From Streptomyces sp. NBC_01233 (GTDB taxonomy: Bacteria > Actinomycetota > Actinomycetes > Streptomycetales > Streptomycetaceae), in the NCBI RefSeq assembly GCF_035989305.1, contig NZ_CP108514.1:2294501-2358500 (forward strand): a DNA stretch of 64,000 nt, written 5' to 3'. Position 1 is the first letter of the stretch. Every line of letters starts with the position of its first letter. The notes beneath the pieces are model-generated. The model searched no databases and was not told the DNA's origin. It saw nothing but the letters and a program-made list of their open reading frames with translations. Positions 1-7,608 of this stretch are shown here, in pieces. The position numbers and the translations under genes were made by a program.

Positions 1-161
1 ACCGACGATGCGACAGCCCGGCGCTGGTGCGGCGCACTCCGCGCCGCAGCCGACGCACTCGCGGAGCAGGCCGACGCATTCGCCGAGTACTACCCGTGCG
101 CCACCGCATGAGCCAGCCCTGCGTCAGCCGTGCGCCACACCGTCTCAGCCGGACGTGAGTC

Positions 162-308
162 GTGTTCATCAGCCTCTACGTCGTCTCGTACTGGGCGTTC
201 CTCGCCCTGTTCCCGCTCGCGGCCCTGGCCCTCGTCAACCGTCGCGCACGCCGCTTCCTCGGCTGGCTCCTCGTCATCTGGTTCGTCCTCTACGCCGCAT
301 CGAAATGA
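162..308 (+). CDS. Small membrane protein, 48 aa
   Basis: A GTG-started frame encodes a peptide with two hydrophobic stretches (about residues 2-24 and 33-46) separated by a basic patch with several Arg. This is a two-helix inner-membrane hairpin layout. The stop overlaps the ATG of the next gene as ATGA at 305-308, which suggests translational coupling and supports the frame being real. The function is unknown. Small membrane proteins like this occur in actinophage and in actinomycete conjugative-element transfer regions. The GTG at 162 is the most convincing start, but no strong ribosome binding site is visible. Confidence 0.5.
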   Translation: MFISLYVVSYWAFLALFPLAALALVNRRARRFLGWLLVIWFVLYAASK

Positions 309-586
309 GCGCCCTCATGAACATCAACATCGCCGCCCCCGAAGCGGGCATCAACTCGGCCGGGATCGGCTCCGGATCGGTCATCATCGGCCTGCTCCTC
401 GTCGCGTTCCTCGTCGGCCGCTGGAAGCACATCAACTCCGAGACCCGCAAGGCCATGGCCCTGGTAGCCGTCGCTGCGATCCTCCTCGGCGGCGCCGGCG
501 GCCTCATCGGGTCCGTGATGCAGGGCACCCGGCAGGCCGGTGACGGGGTCGGGCAGACCATCACCGGCACCACCACCGGCCGATGA
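305..586 (+). CDS. Small membrane protein, 93 aa
   Basis: The 93-residue product has two hydrophobic segments (about residues 25-39 and 50-70), the second rich in Gly and Ala, followed by a polar Thr/Gly tail. The start overlaps the preceding stop and its own stop overlaps the next start (ATGA at 583-586), so it sits in a three-gene coupled set. No family is recognised. The layout resembles pilin-like or spread-type membrane proteins of actinomycete mobile elements, but this is inference from topology only. Confidence 0.6.
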   Translation: MSALMNINIAAPEAGINSAGIGSGSVIIGLLLVAFLVGRWKHINSETRKAMALVAVAAILLGGAGGLIGSVMQGTRQAGDGVGQTITGTTTGR

Positions 587-1248
587 ATCACGCCGCCCGC
601 GTCGCCATCGGCACCGCCGTCCTCACGCGGCGGGCCCTTGGCGGGTCCTGGCAGTCCGTCGCGTTGCGCGGGGGAGCGGCCGCGTACGTCAGCCCGTACC
701 TGTTCGCCGAGCTCCAGCCGTACCCGTACATCGCACCCGCGGGGCTGGTCGGCTGGCTTGGCGCCGCATGGTGGGCCGGCCGCCCGCAGACCGTCCCGGA
801 GCGCGAGGAGCCACCGCCGGCCGGGGCCGAGGAAGCCACCGAACCGCCCCGCCCGGACGACCTCGTGCCCGCGGTCCAGGCCCTCGCCGCGGGCGGCCAC
901 GGCGCGCACCTCGCCGCCCTCGCCGAACACCTCACCGAGAGCACCGGCCACCCGTGGAACACGGCCGCCGTCCGGGCCGCCTGCGACGCCCTCAAAATCC
1001 CGGTCACAGGAAGCGTCCGCCAGCCCGGCCGCGGGGTGTCCACCGGGGTCCGCCTCGCCGACCTCCCCGACCCCTCTTCGGACCCCTCTCCAGATCCGGC
1101 CGTAGCTGTAGTTGTCGCAGGTCAGGAAACGCCTACAGGGGCGACTACAGCCCCAGCTACACCCGTCGAGCTACAGCTCGCCGTCGAGGAGGGAGCGGGG
1201 ATCACGATCATCCGCGACCCGGCCGAGCGACGCGCGTACAAAGTCTGA
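583..1248 (+). CDS. Membrane-anchored protein with a winged-helix-like C-terminal part, 221 aa
   Basis: The N-terminal ~70 residues contain two or three hydrophobic segments rich in Trp, Tyr and Gly. An acidic, Pro-rich linker (about 72-90) leads to a helical region of about 70 residues (about 92-165) that reads like a small winged-helix fold of the kind often annotated in Streptomyces mobile elements. The tail is low-complexity. It is coupled by overlap to the two upstream membrane genes. The exact function is unknown. A membrane-tethered regulator or a transfer-related protein would both fit. Confidence 0.6.
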   Translation: MNHAARVAIGTAVLTRRALGGSWQSVALRGGAAAYVSPYLFAELQPYPYIAPAGLVGWLGAAWWAGRPQTVPEREEPPPAGAEEATEPPRPDDLVPAVQALAAGGHGAHLAALAEHLTESTGHPWNTAAVRAACDALKIPVTGSVRQPGRGVSTGVRLADLPDPSSDPSPDPAVAVVVAGQETPTGATTAPATPVELQLAVEEGAGITIIRDPAERRAYKV

Positions 1249-1268
1249 CCACCCCGAAGGAGAACCCG

Positions 1269-1511
1269 ATGACCGCCTTCCAATTCGGCCCGAACGCCGA
1301 CTTCATCCTCCAGCCGGGCCGCTACGCCTGGGCTGTGGACGTCGCCGATACGCCCGAGCTTCCGACGCGTGGCCGCCAGTGCAACGGCAGCCTCACCACC
1401 GACAGGGCACTGACCGCCGAGGAGGTCACCACCGAGGCCCTCGCGTGGATCCGCGATGCCACCGGCTGGCCGACCGCTGCGGTGGTGCGCGGCTCCATCT
1501 GGACTATCTGA
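1269..1511 (+). CDS. Hypothetical protein, 80 aa
   Basis: An ATG preceded by a purine-rich stretch (aaggagaa, about 1257-1264) opens an 80-residue acidic protein with no membrane segment, signal or metal-binding motif. Its length and aromatic content (several Trp and Phe) suggest a compact soluble fold. It lies 20 bp after the membrane trio and on the same strand. No family is recognised. Confidence 0.6.
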   Translation: MTAFQFGPNADFILQPGRYAWAVDVADTPELPTRGRQCNGSLTTDRALTAEEVTTEALAWIRDATGWPTAAVVRGSIWTI

Positions 1512-1590
1512 TCGCCGGGGCGGCCGCCATCCGCCAAGACATCGGCCGCCCCGGACACCCCGTCACCTCACGAGAGACAGGACCGCCATC

Positions 1591-1728
1591 ATGGCACTCC
1601 GCAAGACCATGCCCATGGCGCCGGAGACCCGGCCCGACCCGAAGCACGCGACCGACTACCAGGCCAGCCGCGGCGGCCACATGCAGACGTCGCCGAAGCC
1701 CGTCCCGGGCACCCGCAAGGAGGGATGA
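1591..1728 (+). CDS. Hypothetical basic peptide, 45 aa
   Basis: This is a short hydrophilic protein rich in Pro, Lys and Met, with a His-containing centre and a basic C-terminus. It ends in an ATGATG overlap with the following DUF6221 gene (1725-1728), which supports translation. A purine-rich stretch (cgagagacagg) lies upstream of the ATG. The function is unknown. Such small genes are typical of the accessory parts of actinophage genomes. Confidence 0.45.
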   Translation: MALRKTMPMAPETRPDPKHATDYQASRGGHMQTSPKPVPGTRKEG

Positions 1729-2201
1729 TGGGCGGCATGGACGACCTCGTGCAGTTCCTCCGCGCCCGCCTCGATGAAGACGAGCAGATCGCGCGTATCG
1801 GCGACGCCGACGAGCCGCCCTTGGCCTGGAGGCAGATCGGCGGCACGGGCGTCATCGTGGCCTCGGACGGCAAGCGTGCCGAGGAGTGCGCGAACGGCAA
1901 CTGGGCGGGGATCGCCGAGCGCATCGTCCGCCACGACCCGGCGCGCGTCCTCGCCGAGGTCGACGCCAAGCGGCAGATCGTCGAACTGCACGGCATCGTC
2001 CATCGCGAGATCGGTTGGCTGGCGGACGGCGAGGAGAAGCACGGCGAGATCCCCGTCTGTGGCCTCTGCGTCCCCAAGCACGCGCACTACCAGCGCCGTG
2101 ACGACGTGCCTGAAGGCGCCTGCCGCACACTCCGCCCGCTTGCCCTGCCCTACGCCGACCACCCGGACTACCGCGAGGAGTGGCGACCCTCGGACGGCTG
2201 A
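1725..2201 (+). CDS. DUF6221 family protein, 158 aa
   Basis: The N-terminus (MDDLVQFLRARLDEDEQIAR, about residues 5-24) and the helical layout match the DUF6221 family, which is widespread in Streptomyces chromosomes and phages and has no assigned function. A CGLC motif with a nearby His (about residues 118-125) may bind a metal. The start overlaps the preceding stop. ATG codons at 1725, 1728 and 1737 are all in frame; 1725 or 1728 is favoured by the purine-rich aaggagg upstream. Confidence 0.75.
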   Translation: MMGGMDDLVQFLRARLDEDEQIARIGDADEPPLAWRQIGGTGVIVASDGKRAEECANGNWAGIAERIVRHDPARVLAEVDAKRQIVELHGIVHREIGWLADGEEKHGEIPVCGLCVPKHAHYQRRDDVPEGACRTLRPLALPYADHPDYREEWRPSDG

Positions 2202-2217
2202 GATTCGGCCACGCACG

Positions 2218-2253
2218 AGGGGTGTTGTTCCAGCCACCCCGGGCGTAGCGTGA
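2218..2253 (+). repeat. Promoter-like direct repeat, copy 1
   Basis: A 36-bp unit is repeated at 2371-2406. It consists of 16 identical bases (starting aggggtgttg), an 8-base variable spacer, and 12 identical bases (ggcgtagcgtga). TTGTTC at 2225-2230 and TAGCGT at 2246-2251 are 15 bp apart and resemble actinomycete -35 and -10 elements. A hairpin follows about 60 bp downstream. A promoter is an inference; the repetition itself is directly seen. Confidence 0.6.
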
Positions 2254-2309
2254 GCCCTGCGCCCTCGGAGGCACGGTGGCTGCACTCCCCAAGGTGATGC
2301 CACCCGATG

Positions 2310-2344
2310 AGCCCCGCCGCTACGTCCCCCCGTGCGGCGGGGCT
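2310..2344 (+). terminator. Hairpin, terminator-like
   Basis: Eleven-base arms (2310-2320 and 2334-2344) form a perfect GC-rich stem around a 13-base loop, followed by a C/T-rich stretch. It lies about 60 bp after the first promoter-like unit, so the pair could bound a short RNA. Confidence 0.6.
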
Positions 2345-2370
2345 CTCCCATTCCCCGAACCCCTTCCCGC

Positions 2371-2406
2371 AGGGGTGTTGTTCCAGGCGACTCAGGCGTA
2401 GCGTGA
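2371..2406 (+). repeat. Promoter-like direct repeat, copy 2
   Basis: This is the second copy of the 36-bp unit at 2218-2253, with 28 of 36 positions identical and all changes confined to the 8-base spacer. TTGTTC (2378-2383) and TAGCGT (2399-2404) keep the same 15-bp spacing. A perfect hairpin follows at 2438-2473. Confidence 0.6.
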
Positions 2407-2437
2407 ACCCCACGCTGATGGTGGGGCCCGCCCCTGG

Positions 2438-2473
2438 AGAGCCCCAGCCGCACTCACACGCGGCTGGGGCTCT
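2438..2473 (+). terminator. Hairpin, terminator-like
   Basis: Perfect 14-base arms (2438-2451 and 2460-2473) enclose an 8-base loop and are followed by a short pyrimidine run. It lies about 35 bp downstream of the second promoter-like unit. Confidence 0.65.
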
Positions 2474-2543
2474 TCTGCACCCAGTTGCAAAACCGGCGCC
2501 CGTGCCCCATCCTGGCCTCACGTCCCGCGTGCCCGGACACAAC

Positions 2544-2563
2544 GCCCCGCCAGAGTGCGGGGC
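2544..2563 (+). terminator. Hairpin before the lipoprotein gene
   Basis: Seven-base arms GCCCCGC (2544-2550) and GCGGGGC (2557-2563) are followed by TTTCGCATG. The same post-hairpin motif occurs after the hairpin at 3850-3877. Apart from these elements, the interval 2202-2654 holds no convincing gene. Confidence 0.5.
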
Positions 2564-2654
2564 TTTCGCATGTCACGATTCAGACACCACGCCACCCCAG
2601 CCGCTCACCTCTCCGCATGATGCGGTGTCAACACCACGCCGCCCTGGGGGGCCC

Positions 2655-3239
2655 ATGAACACCCGCGCCACCGCCGCCGCATTCGCCGCCGTCACCGCAC
2701 TCGCCCTCACAGGCTGCGGTCCAGGCGAAATCACCACGAAGCCCGACGCCGCCCCGATCGGCAGTGCACCGGCCACCAGCGCCCCCGCCAGTGCCGCACC
2801 CAGCACCCCGCCGGCCAGCCAGGCCGCCACCATCGGCGACACCGTCACCCTCAAGGGCAACAATGACGGCGAGCAGCTGGCCGTCACCATCAAGCAGTGG
2901 GCCGACCCCGCCAAGAGCGCCGACCAGTACACGAAGCCCGAAGACGGGAAGCGCTGGGTAGCTGCCCAGTTCGAGTTGGTCAACACCGGCACCGCCGTAT
3001 ACAGCGACAGCCCGAGCAACGGAACGCAGGTCGCCGACGACCAGGGCCAGCAGTTCCAGACCACGTTCGGTGAGGTCACGGCCGGTCCCGCGATGACCAG
3101 CTCGGCCAAGGTCGCGCCCGGCGCCAAGGTCCTCGGCTGGATCGTCTACGAGGTTCCGCAGGACTCGAAGATCACCACCGTCCAGTTCACAATGAACTCC
3201 GGGTTCGCCTCACAGACCGGACAGTGGACCATCAAGTAA
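2655..3239 (+). CDS. Secreted lipoprotein, DUF4352-like, 194 aa
   Basis: The first 21 residues form a lipoprotein signal: an Arg, an Ala-rich hydrophobic core, and the lipobox LTGC with Cys21 as the predicted lipidated residue. A Pro/Ala/Ser-rich linker (about 30-60) leads to a beta-rich domain (about 65-194) of the DUF4352/immunoglobulin-like type, with a typical ...WVAAQFELVNTG... strand. A G-rich binding site (ctgggggg) precedes the ATG. In a prophage this could be a lysogenic-conversion lipoprotein, for example one blocking superinfection at the surface. That role is inferred from location only. Upstream hairpins suggest separate transcription from the late genes. Confidence 0.75.
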   Translation: MNTRATAAAFAAVTALALTGCGPGEITTKPDAAPIGSAPATSAPASAAPSTPPASQAATIGDTVTLKGNNDGEQLAVTIKQWADPAKSADQYTKPEDGKRWVAAQFELVNTGTAVYSDSPSNGTQVADDQGQQFQTTFGEVTAGPAMTSSAKVAPGAKVLGWIVYEVPQDSKITTVQFTMNSGFASQTGQWTIK

Positions 3240-3380
3240 CCCCACGACTACCACCGCTGAGCCCGGTCCCGCACCAGCGCGGCCGAGCTCACCCATGACC
3301 ACTCAGTGCGGAGTGGGTGCGGGTGCAGCCGCCCGGGACGAGGGCCCCGGGCGGCAACCCGCAGACGAGGAGGCGCCGGC

Positions 3381-3659
3381 ATGGCCAAGCGCCGCGACCT
3401 CACCACCTACGCCTACCGCAAGCAACGCGCCCGTCTCCTCGCCGAGTCCGACGTCTGCCACCTCTGCGGCCACCCCGGCGCCGACGTCGTCGACCACCTC
3501 ACCCCGGTGAGCCGAGGCGGCGACCCGCTCGACCCCGAGAACCAGGCGCCGGCGCACGGGGTCAACCGCTGCCCGACCTGCGGGCGGAACTGCAACGGCG
3601 AGCGCAGCAACAAGCCGCTGACCAGCGGGCTGAAGACGTCTCGCGACTGGTATTCGTAA
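3381..3659 (+). CDS. HNH endonuclease, 92 aa
   Basis: The protein has two CxxC pairs (CHLCG about residues 26-30; CPTCG about 65-69) and a central DHLTPVSRGGDPLDPEN stretch, the beta-beta-alpha metal-binding core of HNH nucleases. His in DHL and Asn in the downstream motif would bind the catalytic metal. Small HNH proteins beside terminase genes act with the terminase in cutting DNA at cos in HK97-like phages. The position just before the candidate cos region fits that role. The ATG at 3381 follows an aggaggc binding site. Confidence 0.8.
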   Translation: MAKRRDLTTYAYRKQRARLLAESDVCHLCGHPGADVVDHLTPVSRGGDPLDPENQAPAHGVNRCPTCGRNCNGERSNKPLTSGLKTSRDWYS

Positions 3660-3849
3660 ATGATCACAAGGCTTTGACCTGCACGAATGTTGAGATCTTG
3701 AAGATCCGAGCCAGGAAATCCGGCTGATTTTTTGGGAAGATCATCTTCCCAGCCCCGCGCCCAGCTTTTATTTTTACGCGTGCGAGGCGAAACCCCCCGA
3801 AGCGATCTTGAACCCAGCAGTCGCCTGCGCCTGATCCGCGCGGGAAGAG
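3660..3849. other. Candidate cos/packaging region
   Basis: This interval between two HNH genes and upstream of terminase has no convincing gene and is unusually T-rich for this DNA (T runs at about 3728-3733 and 3765-3775). It contains a 17-base palindrome, GGGAAGAT-C-ATCTTCCC (3734-3750), and the related AGATCTTGAAGATC just upstream (about 3690-3706). In cos-type siphoviruses the cleavage site usually lies next to the HNH and small terminase genes. The assignment is positional inference. Confidence 0.35.
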
Positions 3850-3877
3850 AGCCCCGGCGTCTCCAGGCGCCGGGGCT
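3850..3877 (+). terminator. Hairpin followed by shared leader motif
   Basis: Ten-base arms (3850-3859 and 3868-3877) are followed by TTTCGC and then ATGCCCTGGAGACC, which carries the ribosome binding site for the gene at 3901. An almost identical hairpin-plus-leader precedes the endolysin gene (20206-20252). Confidence 0.65.
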
Positions 3878-3900
3878 TTCGCATGCCCTGGAGACCGTCC

Positions 3901-4542
3901 ATGCCTCGTCACCCCGACCTTCCCTGCGCCCGCTGCGGCACCCTGCTGTGGCGGGGCCGCGGCTCACTGCCGGAGGGACAAGCCGTCTGCCGCGCCTGCC
4001 GCCGCGAGCAGCCGCACCCGTACTCAAGGCCCGAGCTGCACGTGCCGCGTCCGTGCTCCCAGTGCGGCCGGCCATTCACTGATCCGGCGCTGCGCACCTG
4101 CTCGCTGGCCTGCGCCCGACGCGGGATGGGCACCAACCTCCGCCGCCTCAACGACGTGCCCGAACAGCCCATGCCGTGCGACACCTGCGGCGAACTGACC
4201 GCCCGCGGCCGGAACCAGCAGGGCCGCTTTTGCGAGGCGTGCGCCCGCGCCCGGCGTCGGGCCAAGGATCGGCGTGCGGCTGCGGTAAGGCGCGGCGCGG
4301 CGGTGGTCGGCCCCCGTCCGCTGCTGGAGGACGTAGCCCGCCGCGACGGCTGGCGCTGCCACCTCTGTGCGCGGCTGGTCGATCCGACCCTGTACTTCCA
4401 GCACCGGGACGCGGCAACTCTGGACCACTTGGTCCCGGTGTCCGCTGGCGGCACCGACGAGGCGTCGAACCTGGCGCTCGCGCACCGCGGGTGCAACTCC
4501 CGACGCGGTACGCGCGCCCTGGTCCAACCTGCGCTGAGCTGA
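3901..4542 (+). CDS. HNH endonuclease with multiple zinc knuckles, 213 aa
   Basis: The N-terminal half has several Cys pairs (CARCG, CRAC, CSQCG, CDTCG, CEAC; about residues 8-115), indicating three or so structural zinc sites. The C-terminal part (about 140-205) carries the HNH core with CHLCARLVD, LDHLVPVSAGGTDEASNL and HRGCNSRRG. It probably nicks DNA, either helping terminase at cos or acting as a homing nuclease. ATG 3901 is chosen over ATG 3883 because CTGGAG (3888-3893) is correctly spaced for it. It is followed closely by the terminase small subunit. Confidence 0.8.
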   Translation: MPRHPDLPCARCGTLLWRGRGSLPEGQAVCRACRREQPHPYSRPELHVPRPCSQCGRPFTDPALRTCSLACARRGMGTNLRRLNDVPEQPMPCDTCGELTARGRNQQGRFCEACARARRRAKDRRAAAVRRGAAVVGPRPLLEDVARRDGWRCHLCARLVDPTLYFQHRDAATLDHLVPVSAGGTDEASNLALAHRGCNSRRGTRALVQPALS

Positions 4543-4554
4543 AAGGCGGCCGTC

Positions 4555-4800
4555 ATGGGCCCGGTGGAGAAGGCCGTCCGCGAGGACATCGACGCGATCG
4601 GCGGCCTGGTCGGCGTCGAGCCCACCCTCGCCGAGATGGCGTACCGCCTGGCGGCCGACATGGACGCTGGCGGAGGCGACGACGGGCGGCTGCTGCCCGC
4701 GCTGAACAAGGAGCTGCGGGCCACGCTGAAGCAGCTCGTCGACGGGCGGCCGGCGGAGGACGAAGATGACGACCTCTCCGATCTGGGAAGCCCCGACTGA
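4555..4800 (+). CDS. Probable terminase small subunit, 81 aa
   Basis: This short, acidic, helical protein is placed directly before and overlapping the large terminase (35 bp overlap at 4766-4800). The start follows a gaaaggcgg binding site. The sequence has no diagnostic motif, but length, order and coupling fit a DNA-recognition small terminase of actinophages. The very acidic C-terminus (about 67-81) could contact the large subunit. It might instead be an unrelated small gene, so confidence is moderate. Confidence 0.55.
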   Translation: MGPVEKAVREDIDAIGGLVGVEPTLAEMAYRLAADMDAGGGDDGRLLPALNKELRATLKQLVDGRPAEDEDDDLSDLGSPD

Positions 4801-6310
4801 GTTCGGCGAGCAGCTCCGAGAGCTGTACGGGCTGGAGTGCGCGCCCTGGTGGGGAACACCGCGGCGCCCCGGCTGCCCCACGCTCGGGGGGAAGGCGGCC
4901 AAGGTCATGCAGCGGCTCGGTTTCGAGCCGATGCCCTGGCAGCGGTACGTCCTCGACGTGGCGCTGGAGCTGGACCCGGCCACCGGCCTGTTCGCGCACC
5001 GCGAGGTCGGCCTCAGCGTTCCGCGGCAGCAGGGCAAGACTCAGCAGATCCTGGCCGTGATGGTGCACCGGATCATGGCGTGGGAGCGGCAGAACGTCAC
5101 CTACGCCGCGCAGAACCGGACGATGGCCAAGAAGCGGTGGGAGGACGAGTTCCTCGCCACGCTCGACGGGTCGGCGCTGTTCGGCAGGTACCGGCCGCGC
5201 AAGACCACGGGCAATGAGGCGATCATCTGGGGCAGCACCCGTTCGCTGCTCGGCATCACCTCGAACACCGAGAAGGCGGGCCACGGGCCGCCCTTGGACT
5301 TGGGGGTCATCGACGAGGCTTTCGCGGCCGAGGATGACCGCCTGGAGCAGGCTTTCTCCCCCGCGATGCTCACGAAGCCGATGGCTCAGCTCTGGTGGGC
5401 GAGCGCGGGCGGCACGGACCGCAGCGTGTGGCTGAACAAGAAGCGTGAGGCCGGCCGCGAGCTGATCCAGCAGATGTGGGCGACCGGCCACCGGCCCCGG
5501 GTCGCCTACTTCGAGTGGTTCGCCCCCGACCACCTGCCTCGGGACCAGCCGTCCACGTGGCGGCGCACGCTGCCCGCGCTCGGCCACACGGTCACCGAGG
5601 ACATCATTCGAGCCGAGCTGGAGAAGCTGGACCCTGGCGAGTTCGACCGGGCGTACTTGAATCGCACGCGGAAGGCGGCGCCGCCGTCGGACCCGAACGT
5701 GCCCAAGGCGGCGTGGTCCGGGCTCGTCGACGAGCGGTCCCGGCCCGGCGCCGAGCTCGCGCTCGCGGTCGAGGTGTCCCAGGACCGCACCACGTCCACG
5801 ATCGCGTTGGCCGGGCTCCGGCCGGACGGGCGTGTCCACCTGGAGGTCATCGACCGGCGGGCCGGCACGGACTGGGCGGTGCCTGCCGTCATACGGCTGC
5901 GGCAGCTGCACAATCCGGTGGCCGTGGCCATTTCCGCGTCCGGTTCCCCCTCTTCCTCCCTGATTGACGACCTCGTGGCCGCGGGCATCCGCGCGCCCGA
6001 GGGCGACGAGAAGAACCGTCCCCTTCCGGGCCACCTCGTGGTGATGCGGACCGGCGACATGGTCGAGGCGTCCGGGCAGATGGCCGACGCGATGACGCAA
6101 GGCACGGTCCGACACATCGACCAAGCCCCGCTCACCGCGGCGGTGAACGGAGCCATGACCCGGCCCGTCGGCGACGCATGGGTGCTGGACCGGCGTAAGT
6201 CCCTCGTCGACGTCAGCCCGTTCGTCGCCGCGGTGCAAGCCCGGTGGGCGCTGCTCACACGCGGGCCGCTGGTCCGCGACGACTACGACGTACTCAGCTC
6301 GGTGCTGTGA
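4766..6310 (+). CDS. Terminase large subunit, 514 aa
   Basis: This is the ATP-driven DNA packaging motor and nuclease. The Walker A-like motif PRQQGKT is at about residues 86-92 and the Walker B motif LDLGVIDEA at about 177-185, with the catalytic Glu after the Asp. The C-terminal RNase H-like nuclease half starts near residue 325 with the LAVEVSQDRTTSTIALAG strand (acidic residues for metal binding). The length is usual for actinophage terminases. It overlaps the small subunit gene and is followed 13 bp later by the portal gene. Confidence 0.95.
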   Translation: MTTSPIWEAPTEFGEQLRELYGLECAPWWGTPRRPGCPTLGGKAAKVMQRLGFEPMPWQRYVLDVALELDPATGLFAHREVGLSVPRQQGKTQQILAVMVHRIMAWERQNVTYAAQNRTMAKKRWEDEFLATLDGSALFGRYRPRKTTGNEAIIWGSTRSLLGITSNTEKAGHGPPLDLGVIDEAFAAEDDRLEQAFSPAMLTKPMAQLWWASAGGTDRSVWLNKKREAGRELIQQMWATGHRPRVAYFEWFAPDHLPRDQPSTWRRTLPALGHTVTEDIIRAELEKLDPGEFDRAYLNRTRKAAPPSDPNVPKAAWSGLVDERSRPGAELALAVEVSQDRTTSTIALAGLRPDGRVHLEVIDRRAGTDWAVPAVIRLRQLHNPVAVAISASGSPSSSLIDDLVAAGIRAPEGDEKNRPLPGHLVVMRTGDMVEASGQMADAMTQGTVRHIDQAPLTAAVNGAMTRPVGDAWVLDRRKSLVDVSPFVAAVQARWALLTRGPLVRDDYDVLSSVL

Positions 6311-6323
6311 GGAGGGGGAACTG

Positions 6324-7598
6324 ATGGGCCCGACTCTCGGCCCCGATGGGGTGTGGTACCCGGGCGGTGCCCCGCCGTCGGAGCCCGGCGGCTGGCGCAG
6401 GATGGGCCGCGCGCTGACCGCGCCCTTCCGGTGGATGGGCGGCGTCAGCAAACGGGCGATCACCTCGCTGCCCTGGCTGAGCGGCGGCGCATCCACCTCG
6501 CAGTCGACGGCGGCCGCCCGCGCGCTCCAGCTGATCCCGCTGTTCGCGTGCGTGCGGATCCTCGCCGACTCGATCGCGTCGCTGCCGGTGCAGACGTACC
6601 GGCGCAACGGCGCGTCGCGGGAGATGCTCACGTTCGTACCGTCGCTGCTGTTCGCGCCGGCGGCCCGCGACAACCTGTTCGAGTGGCTCCACAAGTGCGT
6701 GGTGTCGCTTGCCCTGCGCGGGAACGCCTACGGACTGATCACGCAGCGGGACGACTTCGGTTTCCCCACGATGATCGAGTGGCTCAACCCGGACGACGTG
6801 TGGGTGGACGAGCTGCGGCCGACGCTGCCCGTCTTCTACTGGCAGGGCATCGAGGTGCCCCGCGAGCAGATCGTCCACATCCCGTGGGTGGTCATGCCCG
6901 GCAAGGTCGTCGGCCTCTCCCCCGTCAGCTACTTCGCGCACACGATCGGCGTGGGCCTCTCCGCCACCGAGTACGGGCTGTCCTGGTTCGACAACGGCGG
7001 CACCCCGCCCAGCGTGCTGAAGAACAGCGCTAAGACGATCACCCCGGACGAGTCGGCGGAGATCTCCGACCGGCTGTCCGCGCGGGTCCGTGCCCGCAAG
7101 CCGCTTGTGCTCGGCTCGGACTGGGACTTTGAGGCGCTGAAGGTAAGCCCCGAGGAGTCGCAGTTCATCGAGACGATGCGGCTCAACGCGTCGCAGATCG
7201 CCGCGATCTACGGTGTCCCGCCCGAGATGGTTGGCGGCGACTCTGGCGGCTCGATGACGTACGCCAACGTCGAGCAGAACGCGCTGAATTTCGTCGGGTT
7301 CACCCTGCGGCCGTGGCTCGCCCGGCTTGAGGCCAAGCTGTCCGCGCTGATGCCGGGCCGCGAGTTTGTCCGCTTCAACGTGGACGCGATGATCCGTGTG
7401 GACCTGCGTACCCGGTACGAGGCGCACCGCATCGCGCTTCAGGACGGCTGGCGCAACCGCGACGAGGTCCGCGCGATCGAAGACCTGTCGCCGCTGCCTG
7501 CCGGGCAGCACGGCGACACCTACATGCCCGTGGCTCTCCTGGCCGCGGCCGAATCCCAGCCCGACGAAGAGCCGGCGGGCGGCAACCCATCTGAGTGA
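6324..7598 (+). CDS. Portal protein, HK97 family, 424 aa
   Basis: This protein forms the dodecameric ring at the capsid vertex through which DNA passes. The sequence shows family hallmarks: the IPLFACVRILADSIASLPVQTYRR helix (about residues 70-95), the LRGNAYGLI strand (about 130-140), the GLSPVSYF motif (about 195) and the IAAIYGVPPEMVGG segment (about 292-306). The length matches HK97-like portals. A strong gaggaggggg binding site precedes the ATG. Order terminase-portal-protease-capsid is the standard one. Confidence 0.95.
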   Translation: MGPTLGPDGVWYPGGAPPSEPGGWRRMGRALTAPFRWMGGVSKRAITSLPWLSGGASTSQSTAAARALQLIPLFACVRILADSIASLPVQTYRRNGASREMLTFVPSLLFAPAARDNLFEWLHKCVVSLALRGNAYGLITQRDDFGFPTMIEWLNPDDVWVDELRPTLPVFYWQGIEVPREQIVHIPWVVMPGKVVGLSPVSYFAHTIGVGLSATEYGLSWFDNGGTPPSVLKNSAKTITPDESAEISDRLSARVRARKPLVLGSDWDFEALKVSPEESQFIETMRLNASQIAAIYGVPPEMVGGDSGGSMTYANVEQNALNFVGFTLRPWLARLEAKLSALMPGREFVRFNVDAMIRVDLRTRYEAHRIALQDGWRNRDEVRAIEDLSPLPAGQHGDTYMPVALLAAAESQPDEEPAGGNPSE

Positions 7599-7608
7599 GG
7601 AGGCCCCG

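Noticed and set aside
4553..6694. Long open frame (about 713 codons) on the minus strand opposite terminase and portal
   Set aside because: It is the antisense of clear phage genes in very GC-rich DNA, is low-complexity (Arg, Pro, Gly-rich), and no family is recognisable.
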